A stretch of DNA of 64,000 bases from contig NZ_SRUO01000013.1 of NCBI RefSeq assembly GCF_004791025.1, positions 62,001 through 126,000 of the forward strand, read 5' to 3'. Shown here in pieces: positions 8,762 to 16,869 of the stretch. Numbering within the stretch: position 1 is the stretch's first letter; every line of letters starts with the position of its first letter. The stretch is from Mesorhizobium sp. M4B.F.Ca.ET.203.01.1.1. Lineage in GTDB: Bacteria > Pseudomonadota > Alphaproteobacteria > Rhizobiales > Rhizobiaceae. Position numbers and translations under genes: made by a program. Below the pieces are notes generated by a model. It did not search any database, was not told the DNA's origin, and worked only from the letters and a program-made list of their open reading frames with translations.

Positions 8762-9031
8762 GTGATCAACACAAAGACCCTCATCGGATCGGCCCTCGCG
8801 GCCGCTACTTCGCTTGCCGCGACAGCGGCCTACAGCGGCCCGGCCGCCAAGCCCGGCTTCGCCTTCGAGAAGTGCTACGGCGTCGTCAAGGCCGGCCAGA
8901 ACGACTGCCAGACCGCGACGCATTCCTGCGCCGGCACCGCAACCGCCGACAACCAGCCGGATTCCTGGCTCTACGTGCCCGCAGGCAGCTGCGCCAAGAT
9001 CACCGGCGGCAGCGACAAGCCGAAAGCCTGA
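8762..9031 (+). CDS. bufA: BufA-type bufferin precursor (DUF2282, 89 aa)
   Basis: The product has a signal peptide (about residues 1-25) and a DUF2282 mature peptide with four cysteines at 38, 49, 56 and 77 in the contexts KCYGVVKAGQNDC, HSCAG and PAGSC. In the bufferin family (established for DUF2282 peptides next to DUF692 enzymes) an MNIO enzyme modifies such cysteines, and the periplasmic product binds copper. The GTG at 8762 is chosen because AGGAG (8749-8753) is 8 bases upstream and the signal peptide starts there; an upstream in-frame ATG gives a longer Arg-rich leader without a ribosome site. It is the first gene of a bufA-bufB-bufC-bufD array. Confidence 0.88.
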   Translation: MINTKTLIGSALAAATSLAATAAYSGPAAKPGFAFEKCYGVVKAGQNDCQTATHSCAGTATADNQPDSWLYVPAGSCAKITGGSDKPKA

Positions 9032-9072
9032 GCAATCCAGACTTCGAGCCAACCCTTGAAAGGAGCAGACCG

Positions 9073-10106
9073 ATGTCCCGTGCGTTTCAGTCCCTCGCGA
9101 TCCCCGCATCGGCGGGCATCGGTCTTCGCTCGCCTCACATCACAGAGATGCTGACGAGGCGGCCCTCCGCCGGCTGGCTTGAGGTCCACGCCGAGAACTA
9201 CATGGGGGAGGGCGCCGGCGTCGAGGCGCTGGAAAGATTGCGCGAGATCTATCCCGTTTCCGTTCATGGCGTCGGCCTGTCGCTCGGCAGCGCGCGAGGC
9301 TTGGACCGCGATCATTTGGAGCGACTGCGCAAGGTCTGCGAGCGCTTCCAGCCCGATCTCGTCTCCGAACATCTGGCCTGGAGCGTCGCCGACGGCGCCT
9401 ACCTCAACGATCTGCTGCCGCTGCGCTACGACGAAGACGCGCTGGCGATCGTGGCGCGCAACGTCGAGACCGTCCAGGACGCGCTGAAGCGGCGTGTGCT
9501 GATCGAGAACCTGTCGGCCTATGTCGCCTTTGCCGATTCGGCGATGAGCGAGGCCGAATTCCTGTCCGAGCTCGTGGCGCGGGCCGGCTGCGGCCTGCTG
9601 CTCGACGTCAACAACGTCCAGGTTTCGGCGCACAATCTGCAATACGACGCCAAAGCCTTCATCGATGCGCTGCCGGCGGCGGCGATCGAGGAGATTCATC
9701 TTGCCGGTCACGCAACCAATCACGTCGGGCCGACACCGTGCTCATCGACGACCATGGCTCGCGCGTGCCGCCGGTCGTCTGGGCGCTCTACCAGCATGCC
9801 ATAGACCGGTTCGGACCGCGTCCCACCCTGATCGAGTGGGACACCGACGTTCCCGTCCTCGACGTGCTGCTTGGCGAAGCGATGTGGGCCGACATGCTCA
9901 CCGCGTCGATCATGTTCAGCCGCAAGCAAGCCGCGCGACGTGAGCAAACGACCGAAACACGAGCGCCGCCGATCCGCCTTTCTGTCGAGGCCGAAACGAC
10001 GACCAGCATGCCCGTCCTTGCGGCGTTTGCAGCTGCCCGGTGCGCCAGGTCGTGCATGCCCGCGGCGCTTGTCTCAATCGAGGAGGAATACCATGTTGCC
10101 GCTTGA
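9073..10106 (+). pseudogene. bufB: bufB, MNIO/DUF692 enzyme, interrupted by a one-base frameshift
   Basis: This encodes a DUF692 (MNIO) iron enzyme that would modify the BufA peptide. Residues 1 to about 219 are intact, including EVHAENYM, VHGVGLSLGS, SEHLAW, IENLSAY, LLDVNN and EIHLAGH. At the GGG run 9727-9729 the frame breaks, and the remaining family sequence (DTVLIDDHGSRV, then LIEWDTDVPVLDVLL) continues in the -1 frame to the stop at 10106. Adding one G restores VGAD and a continuous protein of about 345 aa, so a single-base deletion is the simplest reading. A sequencing error is equally possible. No X-XXY-YYZ slippery heptamer is present. The ATG at 9073 has AGGAG upstream, and the restored 3' end overlaps bufC. 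Confidence 0.85.
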
Positions 10107-10878
10107 ACACCTGCAGACCACCATCGCGCGGGCAGTGCTGGCCATGGAGCCAGTTGTCGCCGCGAATGTGCTGACCGCCGGCAGGGCCGATCCGTTGGCC
10201 CGCCTGCGTATCTACCAAAACAACACGCGCAGCTCGCTCACCGCGGCGCTGATGTCGGTGTTTCCTGTCACCGTCCGGCTGATAGACGAACGCTTTTTCC
10301 GCTACGTGGCGAGCGAGTTCATTCGACGGTATCCGCCGGCTGAATCGCGTCTTTCGCGCTATGGATCCGGATTCCCACGCTTCCTGAAGACGATCGACAC
10401 GCTGTCCGACATGCCGATCGTCGCCGAGACGGCTCGGCTCGAATGGGCCATAGCTGAGGCCCTCGATACGGCTTCGCTGCCGCCCCGCAGCCTCGCAGAA
10501 TACGACAGCACCGACCTTGGGTTCTCGCCGGATATCTTGCTCCAGCCCTCACTGCGACTGATCATCTCGCACTGGTCGATCCTGTCGGTATGGATGGCGC
10601 ATCAACACGGGACGGCGGTCGACGAAAACATCACCTGGACAAGGCGTCCCGAACGCGTGGCGCTGTGGCGATCGGGGAACTACGTGCGGCTTTTTCTGCT
10701 CGACCGCGCGAGCTTCGCCTTCTGGCATTCGCTGAAGCACGGTTTCGGTCTCGATCATGCCACCGGCCGTGCCCTGGCGCTCGACCCGGCCTTCGACCTG
10801 GTTTCAGCCCTTGTGCGTCTGTTCCGCGACAGGCTCGTCACCGACGTGCGGATCGCCGCGAATTCCCCCTCAAACTGA
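10093..10878 (+). CDS. bufC: BufC-type MNIO partner protein (DUF2063)
   Basis: A 261-aa DUF2063 protein. The N-terminal domain includes RLRIYQNNTRSSLTAALMSVFPV, the family hallmark. DUF2063 proteins are the usual partners of DUF692 enzymes and are thought to present the peptide substrate. The ATG at 10093 has a perfect AGGAGG (10081-10086) 6 bases upstream and overlaps the restored end of bufB by 14 bases, so the two are probably translationally coupled. If bufB is really broken, this gene has no local partner enzyme. Confidence 0.87.
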   Translation: MLPLEHLQTTIARAVLAMEPVVAANVLTAGRADPLARLRIYQNNTRSSLTAALMSVFPVTVRLIDERFFRYVASEFIRRYPPAESRLSRYGSGFPRFLKTIDTLSDMPIVAETARLEWAIAEALDTASLPPRSLAEYDSTDLGFSPDILLQPSLRLIISHWSILSVWMAHQHGTAVDENITWTRRPERVALWRSGNYVRLFLLDRASFAFWHSLKHGFGLDHATGRALALDPAFDLVSALVRLFRDRLVTDVRIAANSPSN

Positions 10879-10889
10879 CGGAGACGGTC

Positions 10890-11366
10890 ATGACCGCAAT
10901 ATCGGAGCAATCCTCGTCCAAACCGGCCGGCGTTGTCGGCCTCTACAAGCGTATCATCAAGCTGCCCGAGTACCTTCCGTTTTCACTGATCCAGCTCGCT
11001 GCTCGTGTGGCGGTGGCTCATGTTTTCTGGCAATCGGCGCAGAGCAAGCTCGCATCCTGGCCCGTGACGCTGCAGCTGTTCGCCAGCGAATACAATCTGC
11101 CGCTCATCGATCCGTCGATCGCCGCGCCCTTGGCAACGACGGCCGAAATCACAGGCTCGGTGTTGATTTTCCTTGGACTGTTCTCGCGCCTTGCGGCCCT
11201 GATGCTGCTCGGCGTCGTCTCCGTTATCCAGATCTTCGTCTATCCGGAGAACTGGGCCGAGCACCTCCTGTGGGCATCGCTGCTGTTTCTCGTGCTGACA
11301 CGCGGCGCCGGCGTCTTCTCTCTCGACTATGTCGCCGAGCGAACCCTTTCGGCATCTGCAAAATGA
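10890..11366 (+). CDS. DoxX-family membrane protein (BufD-like)
   Basis: A 158-aa protein with four predicted membrane segments and the DoxX signature: an N-terminal helix with RVAVAHVFWQSAQSKL, a central AEITGSVLIFLGLFSRLAAL, and a C-terminal WASLLFLVLTRGAG. The ATG at 10890 is 12 bases after the bufC stop. DoxX-type genes commonly end bufferin operons, where they may supply redox or membrane functions; the exact role is not established. Confidence 0.85.
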   Translation: MTAISEQSSSKPAGVVGLYKRIIKLPEYLPFSLIQLAARVAVAHVFWQSAQSKLASWPVTLQLFASEYNLPLIDPSIAAPLATTAEITGSVLIFLGLFSRLAALMLLGVVSVIQIFVYPENWAEHLLWASLLFLVLTRGAGVFSLDYVAERTLSASAK

Positions 11367-11393
11367 ACAGTCCGACCGGGCGGCGAAAGCACG

Positions 11394-12099
11394 ATGCGCA
11401 TCTTCATCGTCCACGCGCACCCCGAGCCCAACAGCTTCAACGGTGCCCTGACCCGATCGGCTCGGGAGGCGTTGTCGCGGCTGGACACGAGGTCGTTGTC
11501 TCCGATCTCTACGCCATGGGGTTCAACCCAGTGTCGGATCGCCGCAACTTCACGACCGTACGAGACGCGAACTACTACCACCAGCAGACTGAGGAGGCGA
11601 ATGCGGCCGCCCACGACGGATTTGCTCCAGACATCCAGGCGGAGATGGACAAGCTCTTCTGGTGTGACGCCTTGATCCTTCAGTTTCCGCTCTGGTGGTT
11701 CGGGCTGCCGGCGATTCTCAAGGGCTGGGTCGACCGGGTGTTCGCGTCTGGGGGCCGTATTTATGGCGGCGGCAAATGGTATGATCGCGGCGTCTTCTCA
11801 GGAAAGCGCGCGATGTGTTCCGTCACGATCGGCGGGCCGCCGCCGATCTATTCCGACCGAGGATTGAACGGCCCAATCGGTGCAATTCTATTTCCGATCA
11901 ATCACGGTATGCTCTACTTTGTCGGCTTCAGGTGATCGAGCCTTTCCTCGTGCACGCACCTGCGCGCATCAGCGACACCGAACGCCGGATTTTCCTCGGC
12001 CGTTACCGTGAACGGCTGCTTGGTCTGGCGCATGCGCCAACCATCGCTTACCCAAAACTCGTAGACTTCGACCACAGCCATGTTTTGAAATCGGCGTAG
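11394..12099 (+). pseudogene. NAD(P)H quinone oxidoreductase (flavodoxin-like fold) with two frameshifts
   Basis: Three reading frames together spell one flavoprotein of the NAD(P)H dehydrogenase (quinone) family. Frame one gives MRIFIVHAHPEPNSFNGALT from the ATG at 11394. Frame two resumes near 11474 with VAAGHEVVVSDLYAMGF and carries the FMN-binding FPLWWFGLPAILKGWVDRV. Frame three resumes near 11929 with VIEPFLVHAP and runs to the stop at 12099. Each junction is repaired by one inserted base (after GCGTT near 11473, and a C in TTCAG near 11928). As written it cannot make a full protein. It directly follows the bufferin operon. Sequencing error is possible, but nearby genes outside this stretch are intact. 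Confidence 0.82.
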
Positions 12100-12399
12100 T
12101 CCAGTCCACCAGGATAGGACGTCGACGCCAGCCGGGGTTTCTGAGCTAGCTTGTTGGCCCCATGCGGCAGCGGACTCGAAGTCCCCCCTCTCGCTGAGAA
12201 TTCCCATCAGCGGTCACGTTACTGTGAAGCTGTAACGGCCAGTCGCTACGGATCGAACAACTGACTGTCACAGCGAGAACCTTACCCCGCAACGGGAACT
12301 GGCCTGTCGCCAAGGCCGCGCCACGAGACGCCGTTCAACACGCCTATCGAGGCACGTCCCGAAGGTTCTTTGCGTGAAAGCGATTGAATGGAGGAAGAC
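12100..12399. other. Intergenic region without a supported gene
   Basis: About 300 bases between the broken quinone reductase and the ABM-like gene. A short dyad, GTTAC and GTAAC separated by 9 bases, lies near 12216-12235. No convincing promoter or coding sequence was seen; the minus-strand frame here is antisense to the quinone reductase end and has no ribosome site. Confidence 0.4.
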
Positions 12400-12720
12400 A
12401 TGACCGCTTACAACGTCGTCCGGTTCCGCACCAAGCCCGGCAGGGAGCAGGCATTCATCGATGCGCACATGAAGGCAAAGCTCGACGTCAAGGGTTTCCG
12501 CAAAGGTGCGCTCATCAGGACTGGCGACCGAACCTTCTGCATCGTCGGCGAATGGAACGACATGGATAGTCTCGCAGCGGCGCGGCCGCAGATGATCGGG
12601 CTTCTGGATACGATGCGCGACATGCTTGAGGATCTTGGCGGCGACCTCGGCGTGACCGATCCGGTCTCGGGGACGGTCGTTGCCGAGATCGCGACCGAAG
12701 TGGCCCAGTTGCAGGCGTGA
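12400..12720 (+). CDS. Antibiotic biosynthesis monooxygenase-like small protein
   Basis: A 106-aa protein with the layout of dimeric alpha/beta-barrel (ABM-like) proteins: a first strand YNVVRFRTKPGREQAFIDAH, a central GALIRTGDRTFCIVGEWND, and a helical C-terminal half. The ATG at 12400 is chosen because GGAGG sits 5 bases upstream; the ATG at 12388 overlaps that ribosome site. ABM proteins include heme-degrading and quinol-oxidising enzymes as well as non-catalytic binders, and the sequence does not distinguish these. Confidence 0.68.
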   Translation: MTAYNVVRFRTKPGREQAFIDAHMKAKLDVKGFRKGALIRTGDRTFCIVGEWNDMDSLAAARPQMIGLLDTMRDMLEDLGGDLGVTDPVSGTVVAEIATEVAQLQA

Positions 12721-12839
12721 ACCGCTCGACCGCTAACGTGAAGGGCCAGTCTCAAAATCGGAGAGCTGCGCACGAATAGCTGGAGTGCGGCTTGCCATCG
12801 TCGTACTATCTGATCCCTCGATCTTCGGGAGGACTGGCC

Positions 12840-13478
12840 ATGAATGCAGTACCTCAATGGCGGCTCGCAGGCGACTGGTTCGACATCTGCAGCTGCGATA
12901 TCCCTTGCCCCTGCGAGTTCGCACAGCGGCCCACCGGCAATCATTGCCAAGGTGTGCTCGCCTGGCATGTGCGCGAGGGTCAGTATGGCGACGTCAAGCT
13001 CGACGGCCTGACACTGGTGGCGCTCGGCGAGTTTGAAGGCAATCTCTGGGCTGGCGAGGCAAGTGCCGTGATGGGCATGTATCTCGACGAAAGGGCGAAC
13101 GAGCGGCAACGCGAAGCCCTGCAGATGATCTTCGGTGGCCAGGCCGGCGGCTGGCCGGCGGGCTTTGCCGCCAATGTCGGCGAGATGCGTGGCATGGAGT
13201 TCGTGCCGATCACTTTCGAGGTGGCGGGCGACCTGGCCACCTGGCGCGTCGATATTCCTGGCCTCGTCGTCGGTCACGCGGAAGCGCTTTCCGGACCCAC
13301 CACCCCACCCGGCAAGCGGGTGCAGACGATCAACTCGCCTGGTTCGGAGGTCGGCCCGGGCCAGGTTGCCACCTGGGGGCGCTCTGTCGAGGTGAGCGCC
13401 AAAGGCTTCGGGTTCGACTGGACCGGAACGGCCCGCTCGAGCAAGCACATTCCGTTCGACTGGACCGGCCCGAACTAG
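12840..13478 (+). CDS. DUF1326 protein with Cys-rich N-terminus
   Basis: A 212-aa DUF1326 protein. The N-terminal motif WFDICSCDIPCPCEF has five cysteines in ten residues and is followed by NHCQG, which suggests metal binding. The rest is beta-rich with two paired Trp-containing blocks near the end (FDWTGTARSS and FDWTGPN). The ATG at 12840 has GGGAGG 7 bases upstream. The DUF2182 membrane gene starts 9 bases after its stop; DUF1326 and DUF2182 genes are frequent neighbours, so the two probably act together. The substrate is unknown. Confidence 0.87.
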   Translation: MNAVPQWRLAGDWFDICSCDIPCPCEFAQRPTGNHCQGVLAWHVREGQYGDVKLDGLTLVALGEFEGNLWAGEASAVMGMYLDERANERQREALQMIFGGQAGGWPAGFAANVGEMRGMEFVPITFEVAGDLATWRVDIPGLVVGHAEALSGPTTPPGKRVQTINSPGSEVGPGQVATWGRSVEVSAKGFGFDWTGTARSSKHIPFDWTGPN

Positions 13479-13487
13479 GGTACGGCG

Positions 13488-14351
13488 ATGGCTGACGCGT
13501 TCCCCAGGACATCGCGGCGGCTAACCCGGAATCTGCGCGGCATCCCGTTCGGTCTGCTCGCATCGCTGGTCGGGCTGACGGCAGCGGCGTGGGCGCTCAC
13601 CCTCTACCAAACCTTCAGCATGGATATGCCCATGGGCATTGCCGTGCGCGGCGGCATGGCGGGTATGGAAGGCATGGCCGGCATGGCGATGGCCGGAATT
13701 GCCGCCGACGGCTGGTCGGTTGCCGGCGCTGCCGCTTTTCTCGCTGTGTGGACCGTGATGATGGCTGCCATGATGCTGCCAGCTGCGGCGCCTATGATCT
13801 TTATGTTCGCGGCGGCGCAGGCGAGGCGCGAACAAGGCGTGGCCGTCCCGACGTGGACCTTTGTCGCGGGCTATCTGCTCATCTGGGCGGCCGCGGGCCT
13901 TGTCGTATATGTCCTGGTCCAGCTCGGCAGCGGCTTTGCAACGAGCCTCGATCCACCGCAGCGTTCGAAATGGGCACCGCTCGCGCTTGGCGCCACGCTT
14001 GGCGTCGCCGGGCTCTACCAATTCACAACCTTCAAGCATGTTTGCCTCAGCCACTGCCGCTCGCCGCTCGCTTTCGTTGCGCAGCACTGGCGCGACGGAC
14101 GTGTTGGCGCGCTCAAGATGGGGCTGCGCCACGGCCTATATTGCTTTGGCTGCTGCTGGGCGCTGTTTGCCGTGTTGGTCGCGACCGGCGTCATGAGCCT
14201 CGCCTGGATGCTGCTTTTGACGCTGGTTGTCTTCGTCGAGAAGCTGCTGCCCCGTGGCCGGCGCTTCGAAGGTAGCGTGGGCGTTGCGCTGGTGGCCCTC
14301 GGGATCGTCCTATCGCTCGGGGCGATCGATATGCCTTGGATGGGTGGCTAG
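13488..14351 (+). CDS. DUF2182 metal-binding-type integral membrane protein
   Basis: A 287-aa membrane protein with about six hydrophobic segments and the DUF2182 core: TVMMAAMMLPAAAPMIFMF, then YQFTTFKHVCLSHCRSP and HGLYCFGCCWALF. The loop after the first membrane segment is strikingly methionine-rich, with nine Met between residues 45 and 67 (MDMPMG, then GGMAGMEGMAGMAMAG), the kind of sequence that binds soft metals such as copper. It is translated just behind the DUF1326 gene. Together with the bufferin operon this suggests a copper or metal stress cluster, which is inference. Confidence 0.86.
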   Translation: MADAFPRTSRRLTRNLRGIPFGLLASLVGLTAAAWALTLYQTFSMDMPMGIAVRGGMAGMEGMAGMAMAGIAADGWSVAGAAAFLAVWTVMMAAMMLPAAAPMIFMFAAAQARREQGVAVPTWTFVAGYLLIWAAAGLVVYVLVQLGSGFATSLDPPQRSKWAPLALGATLGVAGLYQFTTFKHVCLSHCRSPLAFVAQHWRDGRVGALKMGLRHGLYCFGCCWALFAVLVATGVMSLAWMLLLTLVVFVEKLLPRGRRFEGSVGVALVALGIVLSLGAIDMPWMGG

Positions 14352-14360
14352 CCGCCTTCG

Positions 14361-14543
14361 CTTCTGCCTGGCATCGCTATCTCGCGCAACGACGAGCGCA
14401 TGCGGGTGGTGCCGATCGACTATCGCGACGCCCACCGCGCGGTCGGTATCATCACCGCCCGGGGTTACGTGCACCACTCGTTCTCCGAGCAGCTGATGAA
14501 CCTGATCCGCACCAATCTGCGGGAGCTTGGCTCACTGACTTAG
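14361..14543 (+). pseudogene. C-terminal remnant of a LysR-family regulator
   Basis: Sixty codons in one frame read LLPGIAISRNDERMRVVPID, continue with an AVGIITARGY block and SFSEQLMNLIRTNL, and end at TAG 14541-14543. This matches the very C-terminus of a LysR effector domain, but there is no start codon, HTH or first lobe. The upstream part is replaced by the DUF2182 gene, whose stop is 10 bases away. It looks like the scar of a deletion or insertion that joined two unrelated segments. Confidence 0.7.
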
Positions 14544-14551
14544 GGGTATGC

Positions 14552-16048
14552 CTAGTCAGTCTGGATCCAGACCGACTTCGTCTCCAAATATTCGTGCAGA
14601 TGCTCGACGCCGCCTTCGCGGCCGTAGCCCGACATCTTCATGCCGCCGAACGGCACCGCCGGGTCGATGGCGTGGTACATGTTGACCCAGACCGAACCGG
14701 CCTTGACGCGACGCGCCAGCCTGTGCGCGGTGCCGAGATTGGTGGTGAAGATACCCGCCGCCAGGCCGTAAGGTGTCGCGTTGGCGCGCGCGACGGCCTC
14801 ATCCAGCGTGTCGAAGGGCATTGCCGAGATGACCGGCCCGAAGATTTCTTCGCGTGCGATGGTCATCTTGTCCGACACCGCGCCGAAGACGGTCGGGGCG
14901 ATGAAGTTGCCGCCGTCATAGAGCTCGCCCGTCAGCCGCGAGCCGCCGGCGACCAGCTCGGCGCCCTCGTCGCTGCCGGCCTTGATGTAGCCTTCCACCT
15001 TGCCGGCCTGCCTTGAGTTGATGAGCGGCCCGATTTCGGTCTCCGCCTCGATGCCGTGGCCGATGCGCAGCTTGCCGGCAAACTCGGCGACCCGGCGCAC
15101 GAACTCGTCATGGATCTCGCGCGCCACGAACAGCCGCGAGCCGGCGATGCAGATCTGGCCCGAATGCACGAACACCGCCATCGCCGCGACCGGCACCGCC
15201 TTGTCGATATCGGCGTCGCGGCAGACGATGATCGGCGACTTGCCGCCGAGCTCCAGCGAAACGCGCTTGAGGTTGGCGACGCCGGCGCGGGCAATCGCCT
15301 GGCCGGTCAGCGTCGAGCCGGTGAAGACGATCTTGTTGACGTCCGGATGTTCGGCAAGCCTTGCGCCGGCCTCGGCGCCGGTTCCGGTGACGATGTTGAC
15401 GACGCCGTCTGGAACGCCGGCTTCCTGCATCAGCTTCGCGATCAGGAGCGGCGTCAGCGATGCATCCTCCGACGGCTTCAGCACGATGGTACAGCCGGTC
15501 GCCAGCGCCGGCGCGATCTTCCAGATGGAGGCGGCGGTCGGCGCATTCCAGGGAATGATGGCGCCGACGACGCCAACCGGCTCGCGGCGGGTGAAGGTGA
15601 CGATTTCGCCCGGAATGGAGTTGTCGATTGCCTCGCCATGCAGCGCGGTCGCCATGCCGGCATAGAAGCGCAGCATGCCGATGACGCGGCGCCGGTTGGC
15701 CAGCGTGCGCGTGATCGGCAGCCCCATGTCGAGCGTGTCGGAGACGCAGAGCTCTTCCCAATGCGTCTCGAACAGATCGGCGATCCTGAGCAGCACGCAT
15801 TGCCGCTCGTAGGGCGAGAATTCGGACCAGGGGCCTTCGAAGGCAGCGCGCGCCGCGGCCACCGCCGCGTCGACATCGGCGGCCGAGCCGCGCGGCACTG
15901 TCGCCAGCACCTCTCCCGTCGCCGGGTTCAGCGCCTGCATCACCTCTGCGGATTGCGCCGCAACCCACTTGCCGCCGATGAACATCGGCCGGAATTCGCC
16001 ATGGTAGAGCGCCGTGGCCTTCGCCCTCGGGTCGAAGTTCAGCGTCAT
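14552..16048 (-). CDS. NAD(P)-dependent aldehyde dehydrogenase
   Basis: A 498-aa aldehyde dehydrogenase of normal family length. Key motifs are IIPWNAP, TIVLKPSE, FTGSTLTGQAI, the general-base Glu in LELGGKSP, the catalytic Cys in FVHSGQICIAGSRLF, and the C-terminal PFGGMKMSGYGREGG. It oxidises an aldehyde to the carboxylic acid; the substrate class cannot be assigned. The start at 16048 has AGGAGGA just upstream; the longer open frame has no ribosome site. It is convergent with the LysR remnant. Confidence 0.93.
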   Translation of the reverse strand: MTLNFDPRAKATALYHGEFRPMFIGGKWVAAQSAEVMQALNPATGEVLATVPRGSAADVDAAVAAARAAFEGPWSEFSPYERQCVLLRIADLFETHWEELCVSDTLDMGLPITRTLANRRRVIGMLRFYAGMATALHGEAIDNSIPGEIVTFTRREPVGVVGAIIPWNAPTAASIWKIAPALATGCTIVLKPSEDASLTPLLIAKLMQEAGVPDGVVNIVTGTGAEAGARLAEHPDVNKIVFTGSTLTGQAIARAGVANLKRVSLELGGKSPIIVCRDADIDKAVPVAAMAVFVHSGQICIAGSRLFVAREIHDEFVRRVAEFAGKLRIGHGIEAETEIGPLINSRQAGKVEGYIKAGSDEGAELVAGGSRLTGELYDGGNFIAPTVFGAVSDKMTIAREEIFGPVISAMPFDTLDEAVARANATPYGLAAGIFTTNLGTAHRLARRVKAGSVWVNMYHAIDPAVPFGGMKMSGYGREGGVEHLHEYLETKSVWIQTD

Positions 16049-16353
16049 CGTCTCCTCCTCACGAATTCCGGGCCGACTATTACTCCCAGCGCCGGCGACC
16101 TCAAACAAGGAAAGCTAAAAGGGCGTTCAGATAATCGGACTGTGCAACGCAAGCGTCTTCCCCGATGGTTCCGGCAATGGAGAGATATGAGACTTGCTGG
16201 CAAGGTCGCCATCGCGTTCTTCGAAGGCGGGGCAGGCCAGGAACTGACCTTGTGCGATAACCGTGCCGGCTTCGAGCGTCATCCTGACATAAATGGGCTA
16301 ACCGCCATGTTAGGGTCCCACGATCGAGGACAGCTGTTACGTGCTGTTCTGAA
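16049..16353. other. Intergenic region with a possible short dehydrogenase remnant
   Basis: From an ATG at 16188 a 56-codon frame reads MRLAGKVAIAFFEGGAGQ and ends at TGA 16355-16357, overlapping the next start. MRLAGKVAI followed by GGAGQ resembles a short-chain dehydrogenase N-terminus, but the intervening residues and everything after do not. It could be a remnant or chance. No clear promoter was seen. Confidence 0.3.
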
Positions 16354-16758
16354 ATGAGAGGAGCGTTTCCCACGTCCAGGATCAGCCGTCGCACTGTGCT
16401 CTTTCGGTCAGGCACCGCCGCCGTCGCCTTGACCGTATCAGCCACGTCACTCGCCGCCGAGGCATCGCGTCTAGAGGCAGAACCGTCGAACGAACTGCGA
16501 GCGTTGATCGACGGGCACAAGACGGCATATGCGGCGTTCCTCAAAGCTGTCCACGAAACGGGTGCCAACAGCCGCGACTACGATGGAGCCAGCCGGGAAG
16601 AGGAGAGGGCGCTGATCTCCATCTGCGCTTTTCCCGTGGCCACGCAAGGCGATCGCTTTGCCAAGGCAACGTATCTTCTCGAGATCGAGGCGCGCGGCGA
16701 ACTGGATTTGCCAGAGCACATGCAAGCTCTGCTCCACTCCACGATGTGGACGGTATGA
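16354..16758 (+). CDS. Hypothetical protein with Tat-like signal (134 aa)
   Basis: The N-terminus RISRRTVLFRSGTAAVALTV resembles a twin-arginine signal peptide, with likely cleavage near SLAAEA. The mature 100 residues are mostly helical and charged (ELRALIDGHKTAYAAFLKAV, then ALISICAFPVATQGDRFAKA). I do not recognise a function. No strong ribosome site precedes the ATG, but it overlaps the stop of a short upstream frame. It is convergent with sctU and not obviously part of the T3SS. Confidence 0.6.
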   Translation: MRGAFPTSRISRRTVLFRSGTAAVALTVSATSLAAEASRLEAEPSNELRALIDGHKTAYAAFLKAVHETGANSRDYDGASREEERALISICAFPVATQGDRFAKATYLLEIEARGELDLPEHMQALLHSTMWTV

Positions 16759-16869
16759 GATCGCGGCCGTTTGGCCAGCGGTTCTCCATCAGATACCCAG
16801 CCGCGCTCATACCCTGACTGTCGGGTTCGTTTCCACATCGCGACTGCAAAAGAACCGCAGGATTTTGCC

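Noticed and set aside
9715..9745. Programmed -1 frameshifting in bufB
   Set aside because: The -1 frame continues the protein, but there is no X-XXY-YYZ heptamer at the junction and no obvious stimulatory structure; a deletion or read error is simpler, given two more nearby in another gene.
16188..16357. A 56-codon frame starting MRLAGKVAI that resembles a short-chain dehydrogenase start
   Set aside because: The similarity stops after about 18 residues and lacks TGxxxGxG; too little to call a gene.
15056..16357. A 433-codon plus-strand frame opposite the aldehyde dehydrogenase
   Set aside because: The minus strand encodes a complete aldehyde dehydrogenase with all motifs; the plus frame is its shadow.
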